Source of the DNA: Methanomassiliicoccaceae archaeon
GTDB taxonomy: Archaea; Thermoplasmatota; Thermoplasmata; Methanomassiliicoccales; Methanomethylophilaceae
DNA: 64,000 nt
Direction of reading: 5' to 3'
Assembly: GCA_034928305.1 (NCBI GenBank)
Contig: JAYFOZ010000002.1
Span: 496,001-560,000, forward strand
Part shown: positions 59,624 to 64,000 of the stretch, piece by piece
How the letters are laid out: the number at the start of each line of letters is the position of its first letter
Numbering within the stretch: the first letter of the stretch is position 1
Position numbers and translations under genes: made by a program
Notes under the pieces: model-generated
Told to the model about the DNA's origin: nothing
The model's database searches: none
The model's input: only the letters and a program-made list of their open reading frames with translations

Positions 59624-60369
59624 TTCCGTCCGAAAGCTCTAAGGAGGGCCAGGACCACCCTTTCAGGGGAAGGTGGGCATCCGGGTATGTACAAGTCCAC
59701 TTCCAGGGTGTCCTTTATGCCCTCTCCGGAGACGTCCCCTTCGACAAAAATGCCCCCGGATATGGCGCACGTCCCCATGGCTACAACGACCTTCGGGGAG
59801 GGCATGGCATCGAATGTCTCCAGGGCCGCTTCCCTCATATTTCTGGCCATCGGCCCGGTGACAAGAAGCACGTCCGCATGTCTAGGGGATGCGACTATCT
59901 TCATCCCGAACCTGCTCATGTCGTAGTATGGGTTGGACATGCAGTTGACCTCCACCTCGCAAGCATTGCAAGATCCAGTATCCAGCTCTCTAAAGGCTAT
60001 GGATTCGCCCAATATCTCCGCCTTGGCTCTGTCTATCGTGCCATCCGATTCCTTCGGAGGTTTTGAACCGCTGAACAGAAGCCCGTCCCTGGATGTGGCG
60101 TACAGGGGCGCTGGAATCTCTTCTATGACGGATGCGGGGCACGATCCGATGCAGTCCATGCAGAATATACATCTTCCCAGATCCACGGTCCATTCCATGG
60201 AGACGTCGATGGCATCGGTGGGGCAGACGTCCGCGCATTTGCCGCATTTTCTGCACTTCCCGTGTACAACATTCGCGAACGGCATCAGGAGCAGCCTGGC
60301 ACCCATCTCATCTTGGGGCTCGGCCGGCCTTTTCTGCGATATAAAATTCAATAGGCTTCTTCTTATCAT
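59620..60369 (-). CDS. Fused ferredoxin/small subunit of Ehr-type complex (HycF-HycG-like)
   Basis: A 249-residue fusion. Residues 35-80 form a two-cluster ferredoxin module (CRKCGKCADVCPTDA and CIFCMDCIGSCPAS), as in HycF/HyfH. Residues 120-249 are a NuoB/HycG-type small subunit that keeps all four Cys of the proximal [4Fe-4S] cluster (SCNACEVEVN, GTCAISGG and IPGCPPSPERV). In E. coli Hyc/Hyf these are separate proteins. It lies last in the minus-strand operon, nine bases after the large subunit. It would relay electrons to a large subunit that lacks the NiFe centre. Confidence 0.85.
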   Translation of the reverse strand: MIRRSLLNFISQKRPAEPQDEMGARLLLMPFANVVHGKCRKCGKCADVCPTDAIDVSMEWTVDLGRCIFCMDCIGSCPASVIEEIPAPLYATSRDGLLFSGSKPPKESDGTIDRAKAEILGESIAFRELDTGSCNACEVEVNCMSNPYYDMSRFGMKIVASPRHADVLLVTGPMARNMREAALETFDAMPSPKVVVAMGTCAISGGIFVEGDVSGEGIKDTLEVDLYIPGCPPSPERVVLALLRAFGRN

Positions 60370-60378
60370 GTCCGCACC

Positions 60379-61836
60379 TCAAACATCATTCCCGCTGTAG
60401 GACAGCCCAAAGCTCTTGTTGATCATAGGGAAATCGGGCACTATATTTCCCATAACGGCCAGCTCCAAGGCGGGCCAGTTGACAAAGGACGGGTCCCTTA
60501 TGCTGTATCTCCAGATATCTCCGTTCCTTATATCGGCGCAGTGGAGAAGCTCTCCCCTCGGAGACTCGACCATGCCGCAGGAGAAGCCGTCCGGTATTTC
60601 CGGTTCTGTTCTGATCTCCCCCTCCTCCATGTCTTTTAAACATTGCAGAATGAGGCTAACGGATTCCGATACCTCTTCCACCCTGACGGCCGCACGGGAC
60701 ATCACGTCGCCGTTCTTCTTGTATATGGTATTGAACGACAGGTCCCCGTAAGCATCGTAGGGCAGTTCGGCCCTGACATCGGAAACGATACCGCTGGCTC
60801 TTGCCAAGACGCCGACAGTGCCCAATCTCGCGGCATCTTCGGCCCTCAATACACCGGTCGTCTCTAGGCGGTCCACTTCGGAAGGTGAGCGCCTCATATA
60901 GCTGTCAACTTTCATGGTTGCGAAACCGGCCCGCATCACGGCGTTTTCCAGTTTGGGCATGTTCTCGGGAGGTATGTCCTTCTTCACTCCTCCGGGAATT
61001 ATGTTGCCCATGAGCATCCTGCTGCCGAAGATCTCCCTGTTTGCCCTAAGCAGCTCCTCGCGGGCCTCTGTCCCGAGCGCCGCTGCTACGCTGAAGGCCG
61101 TGTCCGTGCACAGGCCCGCTATAATATCCAGGTGATTGTGTATGCGCTCCAGTTCCGAGAGTATGACGCGTATGTACCGTGCCCTGGCGGGTATATCGGT
61201 ATCTCCCTCCATGGTATGGGCATGGGCAAGGCCATGGGCCACCGCGTTGTCTCCGGATATCCTTTCTGCCAGGTATGAGCGGTTATAGGATACGGGCCCC
61301 TCCATGAGCTTCTCGATACCCTTGTGGGCATATCCCAGATGTATTTTCAGACGGATTATCGGCTCCCCCGCTACACTGAATCTGAAATGTCCCGGCTCGA
61401 TGACACCTGCATGGACCGGCCCCACGGGTATCTCGAACACTCCCGGTCCGGACACATGGTTTTTTGGTATGGGGGCCCTGACCTCGCCGTCTGTGATGTA
61501 CACACCCTTCTGGAGCGGATGGCCGTTGCCCTTCCTCCAATATATGGCAGGTATCAAATTGTCGTGACCCTCGGGAATTATCCCGTTCATCTCCCAGATC
61601 GCCCTCTCGAATACGGAGGCGGACGGCACGCGCGGAGCAACGGCCGGATACGACCCCTCCACATCTGAAGTTATCCTGACGATATCTTTTCCTCTTCTGA
61701 GGAGTATGTTCAATTCGGCTCCCGGCGAAGACTCCGAGGCGAACATCGACATGATCCTCCACCCGTCGTCAAAATACGTTCTGAGATACTGTCCCAGAAT
61801 GCTGGATTCACAGAGCGTTGGGTCTTTTATTATCAT
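60379..61836 (-). CDS. Large-subunit homologue of group 4 hydrogenase without NiFe ligands (Ehr)
   Basis: A 485-residue HycE/HyfG-type protein: an N-terminal NuoC-like region (residues 1-100) and a NuoD-like region with HLGYAHKGIEKLMEG and ERIHNHLDIIAGLCTD. Where hydrogenases have R-x-C-G-x-C it reads R192-I-S-G-D-N197, and at the C-terminus D-P-C-x-x-C is G-L-S479-Y-S-G482. All four NiFe cysteines are therefore replaced. This matches the energy-converting-hydrogenase-related (Ehr) complexes described from comparative genomics, whose substrate is unknown. It overlaps the membrane-subunit gene by four bases. Confidence 0.87.
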   Translation of the reverse strand: MIIKDPTLCESSILGQYLRTYFDDGWRIMSMFASESSPGAELNILLRRGKDIVRITSDVEGSYPAVAPRVPSASVFERAIWEMNGIIPEGHDNLIPAIYWRKGNGHPLQKGVYITDGEVRAPIPKNHVSGPGVFEIPVGPVHAGVIEPGHFRFSVAGEPIIRLKIHLGYAHKGIEKLMEGPVSYNRSYLAERISGDNAVAHGLAHAHTMEGDTDIPARARYIRVILSELERIHNHLDIIAGLCTDTAFSVAAALGTEAREELLRANREIFGSRMLMGNIIPGGVKKDIPPENMPKLENAVMRAGFATMKVDSYMRRSPSEVDRLETTGVLRAEDAARLGTVGVLARASGIVSDVRAELPYDAYGDLSFNTIYKKNGDVMSRAAVRVEEVSESVSLILQCLKDMEEGEIRTEPEIPDGFSCGMVESPRGELLHCADIRNGDIWRYSIRDPSFVNWPALELAVMGNIVPDFPMINKSFGLSYSGNDV

Positions 61837-63290
61837 ACGGAACCTCCTGAGAGTATGAGGACCATGCTGTCAAAGACATCTCTTACCATTTCCGGCATGA
61901 AAAGACCGAAGAAAAGGGCGAATATCATCAGTAGGACCATAGATCCCGCTCTGAGACGCGATACAGGTTCCGATACATCTTTGTCGGTCGTTCCGGACAG
62001 CATCGGGAATATGTGCAGGACAAGGCCGGCGAATACGAATGCCAGCAGAATAGCCAGAGCTCCTGCGAGATAATACATTCCGGCACCTATGGCGCCGCCA
62101 ATAATGAGCAGCTCGCCAATGAAAAGAGGAAAAGGCGGGGCTCCTGCCACTGCAAGTCCTCCTGCGGCAGTGGCGAATCCCGAAAATCTCATCTTCTGAG
62201 ATACGCCCTTTATTTCGGACATGATCCTGGTTTTGTAGATTTGGGTTATATTGCCGGCGCAGAAGAATACCAGGGGCTTGCATATGGAATGGGCCATAAC
62301 CTGGAACATAGCTCCGAAAAGAGCCAGGGGCGTACCTATTCCCAGACCTATGGCTATGAGGCCCATATTCTCCACGCTGGAATATGCCAGCATCCTCTTG
62401 AAGTCCTTGGATACCAGTATGAAGGCCGCCGCTACCAGAAGAGACGTGATACCGAACAAAAGCAGAATGTGCCGGGCGAAGTCCGGGTTCACGATCTCCG
62501 ATACGGAGTAGAACCGCATTATCCCGTACATGGCGCAGTTTAGAAGCGCTCCCGACATTATTCCGCTCACGGGACTGGGCGCCTGGCTGTGGGCGTCCGG
62601 CAACCAGTTATGGAGGGGAGCAAGGCCCGCCTTCATTCCAAGGCCTATTATGAAGAGTATGGCCGCGAATTTCATAAAAATCGGATTCAGATTTGCGGCG
62701 TTGGCCACGAGGGCCGGCCAATCCAGTGCTCTGTCGTCCGGTATGAATCCGGAGGATGCGGCGTAAAGCATGGCGATCCCAAAGAGTGCCAGTGTTATGC
62801 CCACTGAACAGAGCATTATGTATTTCCATGATGCCTCGGTGGCACTTTTATCCTTATATAGGCCCACAAGGAAAGCCGATACTAGCGTGGTGGATCCGAT
62901 GCCTATCCAAGTTAGCGCCGCCGAACGTACGGCGAAGGTTATCAGCATCGTGGAGATGAATACGAACATGGTGAAGTAGAACCATCTCATCTCCCTCGCG
63001 TTAAGGCGGCCCTCGTCCCATTCGGTCTTCAGATAATCCTTCGAATACAGCAGCGTTGCAAAGGAAACGAATGCAGTGATCAGAAGGAAGAATGCGGAAA
63101 GGCTGTCTATATACCATATCGATGTGTCCAGGACATTTCCTGTTATCGGGGAGATGCAGCAGTAGATCGCAGCGGCCAGCGAGGCGAATGCCCCCATTAT
63201 GGATATGCGGAACAGGCCCTTGGTGCCAAACGGCAGGAGGCAGAGCAGACCGGCCAAGAGGGGTACTAGGATCATTATCGTTACGATCAT
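61833..63290 (-). CDS. Ion-translocating membrane subunit of Ehr-type complex (HyfF/NuoN-like)
   Basis: A 485-residue antiporter-like subunit with about 14 helices. It shows the proton/sodium-channel residues of the Mrp/NuoLMN family: KAGLAPLHNWLPDAHSQAPSPVSGIMSG with its helix-8-like Lys and His, AYSSVENMGLIAIGLG, and FMKFAAILFIIGLGMKAG. It probably pumps H+ or Na+ as electrons move through the peripheral arm. Start at ATG 63290 overlaps the previous gene's stop by four bases. Confidence 0.87.
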   Translation of the reverse strand: MIVTIMILVPLLAGLLCLLPFGTKGLFRISIMGAFASLAAAIYCCISPITGNVLDTSIWYIDSLSAFFLLITAFVSFATLLYSKDYLKTEWDEGRLNAREMRWFYFTMFVFISTMLITFAVRSAALTWIGIGSTTLVSAFLVGLYKDKSATEASWKYIMLCSVGITLALFGIAMLYAASSGFIPDDRALDWPALVANAANLNPIFMKFAAILFIIGLGMKAGLAPLHNWLPDAHSQAPSPVSGIMSGALLNCAMYGIMRFYSVSEIVNPDFARHILLLFGITSLLVAAAFILVSKDFKRMLAYSSVENMGLIAIGLGIGTPLALFGAMFQVMAHSICKPLVFFCAGNITQIYKTRIMSEIKGVSQKMRFSGFATAAGGLAVAGAPPFPLFIGELLIIGGAIGAGMYYLAGALAILLAFVFAGLVLHIFPMLSGTTDKDVSEPVSRLRAGSMVLLMIFALFFGLFMPEMVRDVFDSMVLILSGGSV

Positions 63291-63949
63291 TCTTCTTTCA
63301 GCCTCCGCAGTAAAGTGGTATCCACCGAATCAAAGGATTTGTTGATCCTGAATGCGAATATTCCGATAATTATCATGGCCATGAGCACATCGAAGAAGGC
63401 CCCCAGCTCGACTATGAAGGGCATTCCGTTGGAGAGGGCTATAGCTCCAAGGAAAAGACCGTTCTCGACCATCAGCAGACCCACGACCTCGCTTATGGCT
63501 TTGCGGCGGGTCGCCATCATGAGCATCCCTATCAGCATTATAGAGAAGGAGAGCACCAGGGAGTTCCTCTCTGCGGTATCTAAAGTTATTATCAGCGGCT
63601 CCGACACATAATATGAAAATATTATGAGGGCGGCGGAAAGGAGAATAGACCCGGGTATTCCCAGGGACAGGGACATCTCGTCATCCGCCTTTATGCGGGA
63701 CATGATGTATTTCAGCATCCTCGGTATCAGAAGGACCTTGATCCCGAAGGTCATGGCCGCCATGATGTAAATGTGAGGCTCGTTCTGAGAATATGCGACC
63801 GTGAACTCGAAGGCCGCAAGGAACAGGGACTGCAATATGAACAACCTGATGAGAGGTTGCATCCTTACGCTTGCCATTGCCAGCACTGATGCCAGCAGCA
63901 TGCATACGGCGAAGATGTCAATGAGATTGTTGGTCAATATCTGGTCCAT
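63287..63949 (-). CDS. HyfE-like membrane subunit of Ehr-type complex
   Basis: A 220-residue membrane protein with six or seven helices in the HyfE layout, including a NuoK-like end (LLMVENGLFLGAIALSNGMP followed by FIVELGAFFDVLMAMIIIGI) in which VEN and ELG carry the conserved buried Glu residues. ATG 63949 (MDQILTNNLI) is preferred over an ATG seven codons earlier that overlaps the preceding gene. The order HyfC-like, HyfE, HyfF, large subunit, Fe-S subunit matches Hyf/Ehr operons. Confidence 0.82.
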   Translation of the reverse strand: MDQILTNNLIDIFAVCMLLASVLAMASVRMQPLIRLFILQSLFLAAFEFTVAYSQNEPHIYIMAAMTFGIKVLLIPRMLKYIMSRIKADDEMSLSLGIPGSILLSAALIIFSYYVSEPLIITLDTAERNSLVLSFSIMLIGMLMMATRRKAISEVVGLLMVENGLFLGAIALSNGMPFIVELGAFFDVLMAMIIIGIFAFRINKSFDSVDTTLLRRLKEE

Positions 63950-63959
63950 AAAATATACC

Positions 63960-64000
63960 TCACAGAACATACAGCGATATCATTGCCATCAGGGACAGTG
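63960..64000 (-). CDS. 3' end of a membrane subunit gene (HyfC/NuoH-like), cut by window
   Basis: The last 12 codons before TGA at 63960-63962 read LSLMAMISLYVL, a hydrophobic helix end. By position in the operon this should be the HyfC/NuoH-type quinone-site or membrane-anchor subunit. Too little is present to prove it. Confidence 0.4.
   Translation of the reverse strand, partial: LSLMAMISLYVL

Overview
This window is most simply read as chromosomal DNA of a methylotrophic methanogenic archaeon of the Methanomassiliicoccales (class Thermoplasmata). The evidence is two complete methanol methyltransferase operons (mtaC-mtaB), a RamA-type corrinoid activase, an archaeal TATA-binding protein, ABCE1/RLI, archaeal FKBP and MetRS forms, TATA boxes about 25-30 bases before many starts (leaderless or near-leaderless genes), and a group-4-hydrogenase-like membrane complex. 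Of roughly 60 genes only one ends in TAG, which fits a lineage that decodes amber codons as pyrrolysine. No pyl gene lies in the window, so genus and species cannot be fixed.

Layout. 1-5.2 kb is an AT-rich accessory patchwork next to a tRNA-Thr: an unknown protein cut by the window edge, an antitoxin-like (SocA/Panacea-like) gene with a small partner, a chimeric surface protein, a winged-helix remnant, a zinc-ribbon fragment, a frameshifted gene and the 3' end of a HpaII-family restriction endonuclease. 5.3-17 kb holds an FKBP, tRNA-Arg, two tandem paralogous secreted proteins, pyrophosphatase, a 1188-residue BspA-type leucine-rich-repeat surface protein, a nitroreductase and another surface protein. 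17-20.4 kb holds small Cys-rich proteins, a DUF5685 protein, a Cys-rich peptide and a radical SAM/SPASM enzyme that together look like an undescribed peptide-modification locus.

20.4-45.4 kb is mainly housekeeping and transport: metA-cysK, cobO, MFS and CDF transporters, a Ca/Na exchanger, RLI, three tandem MATE exporters, metG, PHP phosphoesterases, TBP, tRNA-Cys, pyrDK, a cysteine desulfurase, a pseudopilin-like operon, thpR and a DUF362 ferredoxin protein.

45.7-58 kb is the methylotrophy region. It begins with a divergent SpeD-like pyruvoyl enzyme and an ABC importer whose binding protein appears circularly permuted. Next, on the minus strand, comes a CobW GTPase / His-rich protein / RamA operon, and then two mtaCB operons. 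The two mtaC leaders share a promoter box and a GCAA-tetraloop hairpin with a compensatory base-pair change. MtaB transfers methyl from methanol to the corrinoid of MtaC, RamA reactivates oxidised corrinoid, and the CobW/His-rich pair plausibly supplies zinc or cobalt.

58.5-64 kb carries a VIT1/CCC1-like membrane protein, a universal stress protein, and an operon (cut by the window end) for a group-4-hydrogenase-related complex. Its large subunit has lost all four NiFe-binding cysteines, so it is an Ehr-type complex rather than a hydrogenase.
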